In this document: in pieces, positions 24,570 to 33,942 of the stretch | Position numbering within the stretch: position 1 is the first letter of the stretch | Layout of the letters: each line of letters begins with the position of its first letter | DNA from: Amycolatopsis sp. | GTDB lineage: Bacteria; Actinomycetota; Actinomycetes; Mycobacteriales; Pseudonocardiaceae | Reading direction: 5' to 3' | Assembly (NCBI RefSeq): GCF_025464955.1 | Contig: NZ_JAODNM010000058.1 | Location: forward strand, 1 to 52,143 | Length of the DNA: 52,143 bases | Program-made: the position numbers and the translations under genes | The notes under the pieces: generated by a model | The model's input: the letters and a program-made list of their open reading frames with translations, nothing else | Told to the model about the DNA's origin: nothing | The model's database searches: none

Positions 24570-25819
24570 CGCGCGCTCCCCCACGGCAACCTCACCAGAA
24601 CCTCCCAGCGGTCTTCGTTGCGTCCCGCGGACAGTTCACCACGCAAGACCTCGACGCGCTCCGCCATCCCGCGCAACCCGCGTCCGCCGCCGTCCCGGCC
24701 AGCCGGGACGTCCGCGCCGAGCGCATTACTGACCGCCAGCTCCAGACGCCGATCTCCCGCGACGACCCGCAGCGACACCGGCACCTTCCCCGCGTGCTTC
24801 AGCGCGTTGGTCAGGCACTCCTGCAGGATGCGGTAGGCCTCTCTCGACACCACCGGCGGAACGGAATCCAGCTCCCCGGACACCTCGGCGTCGACGTGGA
24901 CACCGGCCAGCCGCGTAGCCGACAGCAGCGGCGGCAACCCCGCGAGGTCCGCCTGCGGCGCTTTGCCCGACGACTCCTCGCGGAGCAGCCCGAGCACGTG
25001 ATCGAGCTCTTCGAGCGCGGACCTGGCCGACTCTTCGATCGCGAGCAGCGCCTGTTCGGTAAAGTCCGGATCAGTGCGCAGGGTGCGGCGTCCGGCGCCG
25101 GCCTGGATGGTGACGACGCTCAGCGCGTGGCCCACCGAATCGTGCAGCTCCCGCGCGAGCCGGTTGCGCTCGACCAGGCGATCGGTACGGCGTTCGAGCT
25201 GTTCGATCCGCTCGGCCGCGGACAGCCCGAGCAGCCGCGTCGCGATCTTCGTGAGCACCGCGCCGACGCCGTTCACGACGTAGACCAGCACGACGATCGA
25301 GAGCAACAGGACCAAGGGCAGCCACGCGCGGGGCCAGCCTGCCGACAGCCGGATCGGCTCCTGGGAGCTCACCGTGAACTTGCCGGTGAACGCGGCGGCG
25401 ATCGAGAACGCGAACAGGGCCGGCAGCGCGAGGCTGAGGAAACTCACCACGCCGCCGACCCCGACGTGCAGGACGAACACCGCGCTGTGCCGCAGGCGGG
25501 CACGCCGGCCCTTCGCGGGGCCGAAAACGGTGTCGGGCACCGGGTCGTCGAGCAGTTCCCGCAGGGCCGCGCCTTCGAGCGCACGGACAGCGGGCAGGAA
25601 CGACGTCAGCACGACAACCACGAACGCACTCAGCCCGCCGATGACCCCGGCCGTCCCGAGCGTGGCCACCAGCGGAACCGACGACGGCACCAGGATCGCG
25701 CCGAACAGCAGGTACGGCACGCTCAACGCGCCGCCCAGGATGAGGTAAACCCAGCGGCGATAGGTCACCCGATCGTGCACCGGGGCCAGCAACCGTCGCA
25801 GGAACATGCCCGCGATCAT
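24566..25819 (-). CDS. Sensor histidine kinase, NarL/DesK type
   Basis: A 417-residue membrane kinase. Four or five hydrophobic segments in the first ~190 residues form the sensor. A coiled linker (AAERIEQLERRTDRLVERNRL) leads to the HisKA_3 dimerisation domain with phospho-His in RELHDSVGHAL, then a HATPase domain with NALKHA (N box) and GGGRGLRGMAERV (G box). No separate ligand-binding domain is visible, so the signal is probably sensed in the membrane. It overlaps the response-regulator gene by four bases. ATGs at 25819 and 25807 are both possible starts. Confidence 0.93.
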   Translation of the reverse strand: MIAGMFLRRLLAPVHDRVTYRRWVYLILGGALSVPYLLFGAILVPSSVPLVATLGTAGVIGGLSAFVVVVLTSFLPAVRALEGAALRELLDDPVPDTVFGPAKGRRARLRHSAVFVLHVGVGGVVSFLSLALPALFAFSIAAAFTGKFTVSSQEPIRLSAGWPRAWLPLVLLLSIVVLVYVVNGVGAVLTKIATRLLGLSAAERIEQLERRTDRLVERNRLARELHDSVGHALSVVTIQAGAGRRTLRTDPDFTEQALLAIEESARSALEELDHVLGLLREESSGKAPQADLAGLPPLLSATRLAGVHVDAEVSGELDSVPPVVSREAYRILQECLTNALKHAGKVPVSLRVVAGDRRLELAVSNALGADVPAGRDGGGRGLRGMAERVEVLRGELSAGRNEDRWEVLVRLPWGSAR

Positions 25820-25905
25820 CGCACCCCCGGCCCCTCCGAACCTCCCTCCTCAGCGGGAGTGGGGGTGGCGCGGAGGGTTGTGTCAGGGATCCCTGCGGGA
25901 GGACG

Positions 25906-26445
25906 TCAGCGGAAGGTGCGGACGGCGGTGGCGGGGGCGAAGCCGTTGGCGAAGTTGCGCTGAACGGTGGCGGCTTCCTGCGCGCTGGGCTTCTCGTTCT
26001 TGCACGACGTGCCAGGCCCGTGACCGGACATCAGCTCACTGCAGGGCCCGGTGTAGTCGTCCGGCAGGCCGAGGTTGTGGCCGATCTCGTGGGCGGCGAT
26101 GCGGGTGACGTCGTAACCCTCGGCGACCTGGGTGGAATCGAGGTAGATCTGCCCGTTCCCGTGGCCATCGGTGTTCGTATACGAGCCCTGCCCGTCGTTC
26201 GTCTCGTGGATGACGATCGTGGCGGACGAGTCGCGCTTCACAAGCTTCACATCGGTGACGGCCGCGTTCCAGTTCGCCGCACCCTGGTCGATCTGAGCGA
26301 CGTAGTCCGGAGCGTCACTGGAGCTGTAGTACAACGTGGTGACAGACGCCGCATCGGCGCCGGGAGCGCTCAGCAGCTGCGCCCCGAGTGGCACCGTCAA
26401 AGCCATGGCCACGACCACAACCCGACCGATCCCGCGTACGTTCAT
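25906..26445 (-). CDS. Snapalysin-like secreted zinc metalloprotease (M7)
   Basis: A 179-residue exported protease. Residues 1-33 form a signal peptide ending at GADAA. The catalytic motif AAHEIGHNLGLPD gives zinc ligands H119, H123 and D129 with catalytic E120, the HExxHxxGxxD form of snapalysins and their Streptomyces relatives. C135 and C148 probably form the family disulfide. The ATG at 26445 follows GGAG by about six bases. In streptomycetes such genes are often paired with a LysR activator, but none is adjacent here. It presumably digests external protein together with the large protease at 16000-18903. Confidence 0.92.
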   Translation of the reverse strand: MNVRGIGRVVVVAMALTVPLGAQLLSAPGADAASVTTLYYSSSDAPDYVAQIDQGAANWNAAVTDVKLVKRDSSATIVIHETNDGQGSYTNTDGHGNGQIYLDSTQVAEGYDVTRIAAHEIGHNLGLPDDYTGPCSELMSGHGPGTSCKNEKPSAQEAATVQRNFANGFAPATAVRTFR

Positions 26446-26819
26446 CGTCTCTCCTTCGCCGGAATGCCTGCTTGTAAGGAAAACAACCAACCACAGTGCG
26501 CTGAGTCACGTTAGAACCCCACAACGCCCCCGGCCACCGTCGAAAGTACTGTCCACAGTGGACGGTTTTGGCCCGGGACGACTCGGGGGACGTTTCGTAC
26601 AATTGATTTGCACGAAACGTCCCCCGAGCAAGTTGGGGACCCCAGCCGATGTGACACCCAGCACCAAAATGCCACTTAGGGGCCCTGAAGTGGCCGTCAG
26701 AGCAGGCTTTCGGACCGCAGGTGCGGAGGTTCGAGCACAAGTGAAACCACTGCTGAAACTCTGTGGCGCCACGCACGGAAAAGTGCAGTACCCTGGGAGA
26801 GAGGCCGGTACTGCGACCG
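26446..26819. other. Intergenic region rich in palindromes
   Basis: No gene is visible. It holds a perfect GTCCACAGTGGAC (26551-26563), a 17-bp-stem hairpin (26582-26628) and a smaller hairpin GCCACTT...AAGTGGC (26671-26694). The right end should contain the 6C RNA promoter; TACCCT at 26789-26794 is one -10 candidate without a clear -35. Confidence 0.5.
26582..26628. repeat. Perfect 17-bp inverted repeat
   Basis: The arm CTCGGGGGACGTTTCGT (26582-26598) pairs perfectly with 26612-26628 across a 13-base A+T-rich loop. It could terminate an unseen transcript, serve as a binding site or be a miniature repeat. It is far from the metalloprotease stop codon, so it is not that gene's terminator. Confidence 0.7.
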
Positions 26820-26926
26820 CGTGTCGCACTGGCCGTGCCCGGCGCCCACCTCCCCCTCGGGTCGCCGCGGCAAAGGAGGCCCTCGGCGCCGCGACCCCCA
26901 GGCCGCGCCGGGGGCCTCCGCTTTTA
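26820..26926 (+). ncRNA. 6C RNA (B11-like small RNA)
   Basis: Two C-loop hairpins match the actinobacterial 6C motif as I recall it. Hairpin 1 pairs GCCG and GGCG (from 26832) with CGCC and CGGC (ending 26871) and displays CACCTCCCCCTC in its loop. Hairpin 2 is a long GC stem, GGAGGCCC (from 26875) with GGGCCTCC (to about 26919), with ACCCCCAGG in the loop, and is followed by CTTTT, so it doubles as the terminator. The linker GGCAAAGGAGGCC is typical. 6C RNAs are reported to pair their C-rich loops with G-rich mRNA leaders. The exact 5' end is not defined. Confidence 0.8.
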
Positions 26927-26964
26927 CCCGGGCACGTGCCACCGGATTGCGGCCCGAGTTGCGC

Positions 26965-27141
26965 GTGCACGCGGTCGTCGGCGGCGACTTTGGTCTACCG
27001 CTGGACAAATGGGCCTCCGGGCACGAGGACGAGTTCGTGGGCCTGATCACGGACGCCTGTCAGCTGCTGGCCGCTCGGGATGTCATCACCGCCGAGCAGG
27101 CTGCCGAATGGCAGATTCTGGACGGTGCCACCGTGCTGTGA
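26965..27141 (+). CDS. Small unknown protein downstream of 6C RNA
   Basis: A 58-codon frame with actinobacterial codon bias. It reads LDKWASGHEDEFVGLITDACQLLA in its middle and ends EQAAEWQILDGATVL. It is acidic and probably alpha-helical, without membrane segments, Cys pairs or a recognised family. The start is uncertain: GTG at 26965 or an upstream TTG at 26959, neither with a good ribosome binding site. It begins 39 bases after the 6C RNA terminator, so read-through could link the two. I keep it because of its codon pattern and clean stop. Confidence 0.5.
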   Translation: MHAVVGGDFGLPLDKWASGHEDEFVGLITDACQLLAARDVITAEQAAEWQILDGATVL

Positions 27142-27305
27142 CGCGGCGTTGACGAACTGAGCGGTCCCGCCTGTTCTCATCTTGGGCGAGGCGCACATCA
27201 GGATTGTGCGTGGCACCTACCCGACGGCGCCATGGGGACAGTGGTGGTATTTCGGCTCGCACCGGAACGATGGCCGGCCCACCACGATCGCCATGCGTGC
27301 GCCCT

Positions 27306-27341
27306 GAAAAAGAAAAAGACCCCGTCCGGTGGACGGGGTCT
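27306..27341 (-). terminator. Terminator of the suf operon
   Basis: On the minus strand an 11-bp stem (AGACCCCGTCC arm, 27331-27341 with 27317-27327) with a 3-base loop is followed by a T-rich run (TTTTTCTTTTT, 27306-27317). It lies 18 bases after the sufT stop codon. Confidence 0.92.
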
Positions 27342-27358
27342 TCGCTCGAACTCCGAGA

Positions 27359-27760
27359 TCACATGGTGAAACCGAGGGCGCGCAGCTGCTCGCGGCCGTC
27401 GTCGGTGATCTTCTCCGGGCCCCACGGCGGCATCCAGACCCAGTTGATCCGGAAGTCGCTCACGAGGCCGCCGCTGGTCAGCGCGGACCGCGTCTGGTCC
27501 TCGATGACGTCGGTCAGCGGGCAGGCCGCCGAGGTCAGCGTCATGTCGATGGTCGCGGAGTTGTCCGCCTCCACCCGGATGTCGTACACCAGGCCGAGGT
27601 CGACGACGTTGATCCCGAGCTCGGGGTCGACCACGTCGCGCATGGCCTCCTCGACGTCTTCGAGGTTCGCGAGGTCGACCGCGGGCGCGGCCTGCTCCGG
27701 CAGGTCGGCGGCCGTGCGCCCCTCGCGGGACACCTCGACCGTGCTCGTCTCGTCAGTCAT
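27359..27760 (-). CDS. sufT: SufT/MIP18-family Fe-S assembly factor (DUF59)
   Basis: A 133-residue cytoplasmic protein of the DUF59/MIP18 family, which helps mature Fe-S proteins under high demand. The core EEAMRDVVDPELGINVVDLGLVYDI and TLTSAACPLTDVIEDQ carry the conserved Asp-Pro-Glu and the single Cys. A Trp-Pro-rich end (WVWMPPWGPEKI) is family-typical. It is the last gene of the suf operon and overlaps sufU by four bases (ATGA). Confidence 0.93.
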   Translation of the reverse strand: MTDETSTVEVSREGRTAADLPEQAAPAVDLANLEDVEEAMRDVVDPELGINVVDLGLVYDIRVEADNSATIDMTLTSAACPLTDVIEDQTRSALTSGGLVSDFRINWVWMPPWGPEKITDDGREQLRALGFTM

Positions 27761-28205
27761 GAAGTCTCCACTCCGGCGGCACTACGGGCCACCGCGTCTT
27801 TGAATGCCATCCAGCCGAGCAGTGCGCACTTCACCCGTGCCGGGTACTTCGCCACGCCCGCGAACGCGATGCCGTCTTCCAGCACGTCCTCGTCCGGCTC
27901 AACCTTGCCACGGCCCTGCATCAGCTCGACGAAGGCGTCCATGGTGGTGAACGCCTCCTCCACTGTGTGCCCGACGACGAGGTCCGTCAACACCGACGTG
28001 GACGCCTGGCTGATCGAACAGCCCTGGCCCTCGTAGGAGATGTCGGAGACCTTGCCGTCGTCGAGCTTCACCCGGAGGGTGACCTCGTCGCCGCAGGTCG
28101 GGTTGACCTGGAACGACTCGGCGTCGAACGGCTCACGCAGGCCACGGCCGTGCGGGTGCTTGTAGTGGTCCAGGATGATCTCCTGGTACATGCTCTCGAG
28201 ATTCA

Positions 28206-28206
<1 letters not shown>
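27757..28206 (-). CDS. sufU: SufU zinc-dependent sulfurtransferase
   Basis: A 149-residue protein that accepts persulfide sulfur from SufS and passes it to the SufBCD scaffold. Zinc/sulfur ligands are C38, C63 and C127 with D40, in NPTCGDEV, GQGCSISQAS and VKCALLGW. The GRGLREPFDAESFQVNP insert typical of SufU rather than IscU is present. The ATG at 28206 overlaps the sufS stop (TGATG) and its own stop overlaps sufT. Confidence 0.95.
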
Positions 28207-29552
<1,346 letters not shown>

Positions 29553-29580
29553 TCATGGATCCCAGGAGACCCGGGAAAGA

Positions 29581-30342
29581 TCAGACGGCTGCGGCGCCGA
29601 CGTACTTCACGTAGCCGTTTTCCTCGAGCTCGTCAGCCAGTTCAACGCCGCCGGACTCCACGATCTTCCCGCCGGCGAACACGTGGACGAAGTCCGGCGT
29701 GATGTGCTTGAGGATGCGCGTGTAGTGCGTGATCAGCATGACGCCGACCTCGTTCGCGGCCTTGTACTGGTTGACTCCCTCGGAGACGACCCGCAGCGCG
29801 TCGACGTCGAGGCCGGAGTCGGTCTCGTCGAGGATCGCGATCTTCGGCTTGAGGATCGACAGCTGCAGGATCTCGTGGCGCTTCTTCTCACCACCGGAGA
29901 AACCTTCGTTCACACTGCGGTCGGCGAACTCGGACGAGATCTCGAGCTTGCCCATCTCCTCCTTGACCTCCTTGACCCACGTGCGGAGCTTGGGGGCTTC
30001 GCCGCGGACCGCGGTGGCGGCGGTGCGGAGGAAGTTCGACATCGAGACGCCCGGGACCTCGACCGGGTACTGCATGGCCAGGAAGAGACCGGCGCGGGCG
30101 CGCTCGTCCACGGTCATCTCGAGTACGTTCTCGCCGTCGAGCAGCACCTCGCCCGAGGTCACGGTGTACTTGGGGTGACCGGCGATCGCGTAGGACAGGG
30201 TGGACTTGCCGGAACCGTTGGGGCCCATGATCGCGTGGGTCTCGCCCCCGCGGATCGTCAGGTTCACGCCCTTGAGGATCTCCTTGTCACCCTCGTCGGT
30301 GATGACCGACGCGTGCAGGTCCTTGATTTCCAGGGTTGCCAT
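29581..30342 (-). CDS. sufC: SufC Fe-S assembly ATPase
   Basis: A 253-residue soluble ABC-type ATPase of the SufBCD scaffold. Walker A is GPNGSGKST, the signature FSGGEKKR and Walker [12 protein letters not shown]. The start [12 protein letters not shown] and the end [10 protein letters not shown] are as expected for SufC. The ATG at 30342 follows GAAGAAGA. It lies 34 bases after sufD in the same operon. Confidence 0.96.
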   Translation of the reverse strand: MATLEIKDLHASVITDEGDKEILKGVNLTIRGGETHAIMGPNGSGKSTLSYAIAGHPKYTVTSGEVLLDGENVLEMTVDERARAGLFLAMQYPVEVPGVSMSNFLRTAATAVRGEAPKLRTWVKEVKEEMGKLEISSEFADRSVNEGFSGGEKKRHEILQLSILKPKIAILDETDSGLDVDALRVVSEGVNQYKAANEVGVMLITHYTRILKHITPDFVHVFAGGKIVESGGVELADELEENGYVKYVGAAAV

Positions 30343-30376
30343 ATCTTCTTCGTTTCCTAAGAGTCTGGGAACGCGC

Positions 30377-31543
30377 TCAGGCGTTGACGGCTTCGAGTTC
30401 GGCTTCGATCGCGGCCTGCAGGCGCTCGCGCACCTCGGGGATGTCGATCTTCGCCAGGATCTCGTGGAAGAATCCGCGAACCACCAGCTGACGCGCCTGC
30501 TGCTCGTCGATCCCGCGTGACTGCAGGTAGAACAGCTGCTCGTCGTCGAACCGGCCGGTCGCGCTGGCGTGGCCGGCACCGGTGATCTCGCCGGTCTCGA
30601 TCTCGAGGTTCGGGACCGAGTCGGCGCGCGCACCCGAGGTCAGCACGAGGTTGCGGTTCACCTCGTAGGTCTCCGTGCCCTCGGCCGCCGCGCGGATCAG
30701 CACATCGCCGATCCAGACGCCATGGGCACCTTCGCCCTGCAGCGCGCCCTTGTACATCACGTTGGACTTGCAGTTCGGCTCCGCGTGGTCCACGAAGAGC
30801 CGGTGCTCCTGGTGCTGGCCGGCGTCGGCGAAGTACAGGCCGAGCATCTCGACGTCGCCGCCGGGACCGGCGAAGGTCGCCGTCGGGCTGACGCGGACCA
30901 CATCACCGCCCAGGGTGACGACGATGTGCCGCAGGCTCGCGTCGCGGCCGAGCCGCAGGTGCTGCTCGGAGACGTGCACCGCGTCGTCGGCCCAGTCCTG
31001 GACGCTGACGACGGTCAGCCGCGCCGAGTCGCCGATGACGAACTCGACGTTGTCGGCGTAGGTACCGGAGCCCACGTGGTCGAGCACGATCGCGGCTTCC
31101 GCGAACGCCTCGGCGCGCACCTGGACGTGTCCGTACGCGAGCTTGCCTTCGCCAGGGCCGGTGATCCGGATGACCGACGGCTTCGACGCCTTGGTCTCCT
31201 TCGGCACCGTGACGACGGTGGCGGAGACGAACGTCGAGAACGCCTGCGCGGCGATCCGGTCACTCGGCTTGCCCGCTTCACCGAGGCGCTTGTCGCCGCG
31301 GGCGACGGTCTCGACGGTGACCTCGGGCGCGGGGTCGGCGTCCACCGTCACCTCGCCGGTCGCGTCGGGACCCTCGTGCAGCTTGTGGAGGCGCTTCATC
31401 GGGGTGAAGCGCCAGTTCTCCTCACGGCCGCCGGGGACCTCGAAGGCCTCGACGTCATAGGAGGCGAACCGCTCCGCGCGGGAGGATGCCGGAACGACAC
31501 CCTCCCGCACGGCGCCGGAAACATTGTTCTCAGCCACCGTCAT
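30377..31543 (-). CDS. sufD: SufD Fe-S assembly scaffold protein
   Basis: A 388-residue beta-helix partner of SufB. The C-terminal half contains [18 protein letters not shown] and [14 protein letters not shown], the SufB/SufD family signature. The N-terminal [20 protein letters not shown] is typical of actinobacterial SufD. Its ATG overlaps the sufB stop codon by one base (TGATG). Confidence 0.95.
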   Translation of the reverse strand: MTVAENNVSGAVREGVVPASSRAERFASYDVEAFEVPGGREENWRFTPMKRLHKLHEGPDATGEVTVDADPAPEVTVETVARGDKRLGEAGKPSDRIAAQAFSTFVSATVVTVPKETKASKPSVIRITGPGEGKLAYGHVQVRAEAFAEAAIVLDHVGSGTYADNVEFVIGDSARLTVVSVQDWADDAVHVSEQHLRLGRDASLRHIVVTLGGDVVRVSPTATFAGPGGDVEMLGLYFADAGQHQEHRLFVDHAEPNCKSNVMYKGALQGEGAHGVWIGDVLIRAAAEGTETYEVNRNLVLTSGARADSVPNLEIETGEITGAGHASATGRFDDEQLFYLQSRGIDEQQARQLVVRGFFHEILAKIDIPEVRERLQAAIEAELEAVNA

Positions 31544-32991
31544 CAGCCGACGGACCCTTCCATCTGGAGCTCGATCAGGCGGTTGAGTTCGAGCGCGTAC
31601 TCCATCGGCAGCTCGCGCGCGATGGGCTCGACGAACCCGCGCACGATCATCGCCGTGGCCTCTACCTCGGTCAGACCGCGGGACATCAGGTAGAACAGCT
31701 GGTCACCGCTGACCTTCGAGACCGTGGCCTCGTGTCCCATCGACACCTCGTCGTTGCGGATGTCCACGTACGGATACGTGTCCGAACGGGAGATCGTGTC
31801 GACGAGCAGCGCGTCGCAGACCACGCTGGAGCGCGAGTGGTGCGCCCGCTTGGCGATCTTGACCAGGCCGCGGTAGGAAGTCCGGCCACCGCCACGCGCC
31901 ACCGACTTCGACACGATCGTCGAGGAGGTGTGCGGCGCGAGGTGCTCCATCTTGGCGCCGGCGTCCTGGTGCTGGCCCTCACCGGCGAAAGCGACCGAGA
32001 GGACTTCGCCCTTGGCGTGCTCGCCCATCAGGAAGACCGACGGGTACTTCATGGTCACCTTGGAGCCGATGTTGCCATCGATCCACTCCATGGTCGCGCC
32101 CTCTTCGCACTTGGCGCGCTTGGTGACCAGGTTGTACACGTTGTTCGACCAGTTCTGGATGGTCGTGTAGCGGCAGCGGGCGCCCTTCTTCACGATGATC
32201 TCCACGACCGCCGAGTGCAGCGAGTCGGACTGGTAGATCGGCGCGGTGCAGCCCTCGACGTAGTGCACGTAGGCGTCTTCGTCGACGATGATCAGGGTCC
32301 GCTCGAACTGGCCCATGTTCTCGGTGTTGATCCGGAAGTACGCCTGCAGCGGGATGTCCACCTTGACGCCCTTGGGCACGTAGATGAACGAGCCACCGGA
32401 CCACACGGCCGTGTTCAGCGCGGAGAACTTGTTGTCCCCGGCCGGGATGACCGAACCGAAGTACTCCTTGAAGAGCTCCGGGTGCGTCTTCAGCGCGGTG
32501 TCGGTGTCCAGGAACAGCACGCCCTGGGCCTCGAGGTCCTCACGGATCGAGTGGTACACGACCTCGGACTCGTACTGCGCGGCGACACCGGCGACCAGTC
32601 GCTGCTTCTCCGCCTCGGGGATGCCGAGCCGGTCGTAGGTGTTCTTGATGTCCTCGGGCAGGTCTTCCCAGCTGGTGGCCTGCTTCTCACTGGACCGGAC
32701 GAAGTACTTGATGGTGTCGAAATGGATCCCGGACAGGTCCGCGCCCCAGTTCGGCATCGGCTTCAACTCGAAGAGCTTGAGTGCCTTGAGACGGGTTTCA
32801 CGCATCCACTCGGGCTCTGACTTCTTGTCCGAGATGTCGACCACGACATCCTCGTTCAAGCCTCGACGGGCGCTGGCGCCCGCGGAGTCTGAGTCGGCCC
32901 AGCCATACGCGTACTTGCCAAGGGAGTCGATGGTCTCTTCTTGGCTCAGCGGCGCTGTGGTGGGAGTGCGCTGCTCGGCAGCGGCAGTCAT
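31543..32991 (-). CDS. sufB: SufB Fe-S assembly scaffold protein
   Basis: A 482-residue scaffold on which the cluster is assembled with SufC and SufD. The family signatures [30 protein letters not shown] and [17 protein letters not shown] are present. The reading frame is continuous: there is no intein, in contrast to the M. tuberculosis SufB. The start ATG at 32991 overlaps the sufR stop by four bases, so regulator and scaffold are coupled. Confidence 0.97.
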   Translation of the reverse strand: MTAAAEQRTPTTAPLSQEETIDSLGKYAYGWADSDSAGASARRGLNEDVVVDISDKKSEPEWMRETRLKALKLFELKPMPNWGADLSGIHFDTIKYFVRSSEKQATSWEDLPEDIKNTYDRLGIPEAEKQRLVAGVAAQYESEVVYHSIREDLEAQGVLFLDTDTALKTHPELFKEYFGSVIPAGDNKFSALNTAVWSGGSFIYVPKGVKVDIPLQAYFRINTENMGQFERTLIIVDEDAYVHYVEGCTAPIYQSDSLHSAVVEIIVKKGARCRYTTIQNWSNNVYNLVTKRAKCEEGATMEWIDGNIGSKVTMKYPSVFLMGEHAKGEVLSVAFAGEGQHQDAGAKMEHLAPHTSSTIVSKSVARGGGRTSYRGLVKIAKRAHHSRSSVVCDALLVDTISRSDTYPYVDIRNDEVSMGHEATVSKVSGDQLFYLMSRGLTEVEATAMIVRGFVEPIARELPMEYALELNRLIELQMEGSVG

Positions 32992-33848
32992 TCGGGTTTC
33001 CCTCCATTCGGGATCCGTGCGGTTCGCCCGGAGGGCCGCGGCTTTGCCGCCCTCGAAGGCTCTGTGCTCCCCGGCTCTGGTTCAGCCGGGATACCTGTCG
33101 CCGAGGCGACCGGTACGTGTGTGGTGCACGCGTTGTCGCCGCGTGCGATCGTCGCCAGCCGCTGCACGTGGGTGCCGAGCAGCCGGGCGAACGCCTCGGT
33201 CTCGGCTTCGCACAGCTGCGGGAATTCCGCGGCCACGTGAGCGACCGGGCAATGGTGCTGGCAGAGTTGCTCGCCGGCGCCGACCTGACGGGTCGACGCA
33301 GCGTAACCCTCCCTGCTCAAAGCGGTTGCGAGGGCCTCGGCTCGCGCGGCCGGGTCTTCCTGGCTCAAAATGGCTTCGGTGTGCGGACCGATCAGGGCCG
33401 CCACGCGCCGCTCGGCGAAGGCCCGGACCGCGTCTTCGCCGGCGTGCTCGGCCAGGAAGCGGATCGCGGTGACGGCGAGGTCGTCGTAGGCGTGGCCGAA
33501 CCGGGCGCGGCCGGACTCGGTGAGGGCGAACATCTTCGCCGGGCGGCCGCGGCCGCGGGGACCGCGCTGGGTCGAGTCGCGGGTCTCGGCCTCACCGTCG
33601 GCGAGCATCGCGTCGAGGTGGCGGCGGACCGCCGTCGGGCTGATGTTCAGCTGCTCGGCGACCACGACCGCGGCCATCGGGCCCTGCTCCAGCAGCAGCC
33701 TCGCCACCTGGTGGCGGGTCCTGCCGTCGACATGGGATTGACCACTGTTTTGGGCCCTGACCTGGGACTCTGCCTGGGCGGGAACGTCCACCAGCGGCGC
33801 GCGGCGAAGATCGCCGTCCGCGAGCTGAGAGGTTCCCACCTTTTTCAC
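32988..33848 (-). CDS. sufR: SufR-type Fe-S-sensing repressor of the suf operon
   Basis: A transcription regulator of about 286 residues with an N-terminal winged HTH ([28 protein letters not shown]) and a C-terminal cluster-binding part. The cysteines in [18 protein letters not shown] and DNACTTH are the presumed [4Fe-4S] ligands. As the first gene of the operon it most likely represses suf when holo and releases when clusters are scarce or damaged. The start is uncertain. The GTG at 33848 lies inside the candidate operator and would give an almost leaderless mRNA, while GTGs at 33839 and about 33794 are shorter options. Confidence 0.92.
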   Translation of the reverse strand: MKKVGTSQLADGDLRRAPLVDVPAQAESQVRAQNSGQSHVDGRTRHQVARLLLEQGPMAAVVVAEQLNISPTAVRRHLDAMLADGEAETRDSTQRGPRGRGRPAKMFALTESGRARFGHAYDDLAVTAIRFLAEHAGEDAVRAFAERRVAALIGPHTEAILSQEDPAARAEALATALSREGYAASTRQVGAGEQLCQHHCPVAHVAAEFPQLCEAETEAFARLLGTHVQRLATIARGDNACTTHVPVASATGIPAEPEPGSTEPSRAAKPRPSGRTARIPNGGKPE

Positions 33849-33859
33849 AACATAAGTGT
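33845..33859 (-). promoter_or_regulatory. Candidate SufR operator
   Basis: On the minus strand the sequence is ACACT-TATGT-TGTGA, which agrees with the inverted repeat ACACT-N5-TGTGA that I recall for M. tuberculosis SufR. An overlapping dyad ATAAG-N5-CTTAT (33852-33866) strengthens the site. It covers the beginning of sufR and lies 84 bases before mptB, so it could affect both directions. Confidence 0.65.
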
Positions 33860-33942
33860 GTCTTATTTCGGCTCGAAGGGCAAAGGGAGGGCAGGCGACG
33901 GTGACCCGAGTCACGGTGACAGCGAGTGGTTACCCTTTGGCG

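Noticed and set aside
26820..26926. SRP RNA, 6S RNA or riboswitch
   Set aside because: The SRP GGTCAGG/GGAAGCAG motif and the long 6S-type open helix are absent, while both C-rich loops fit 6C RNA.
31543..32991. Intein in sufB
   Set aside because: The protein is continuous at 482 residues, with no Cys-start/His-Asn-end insertion.
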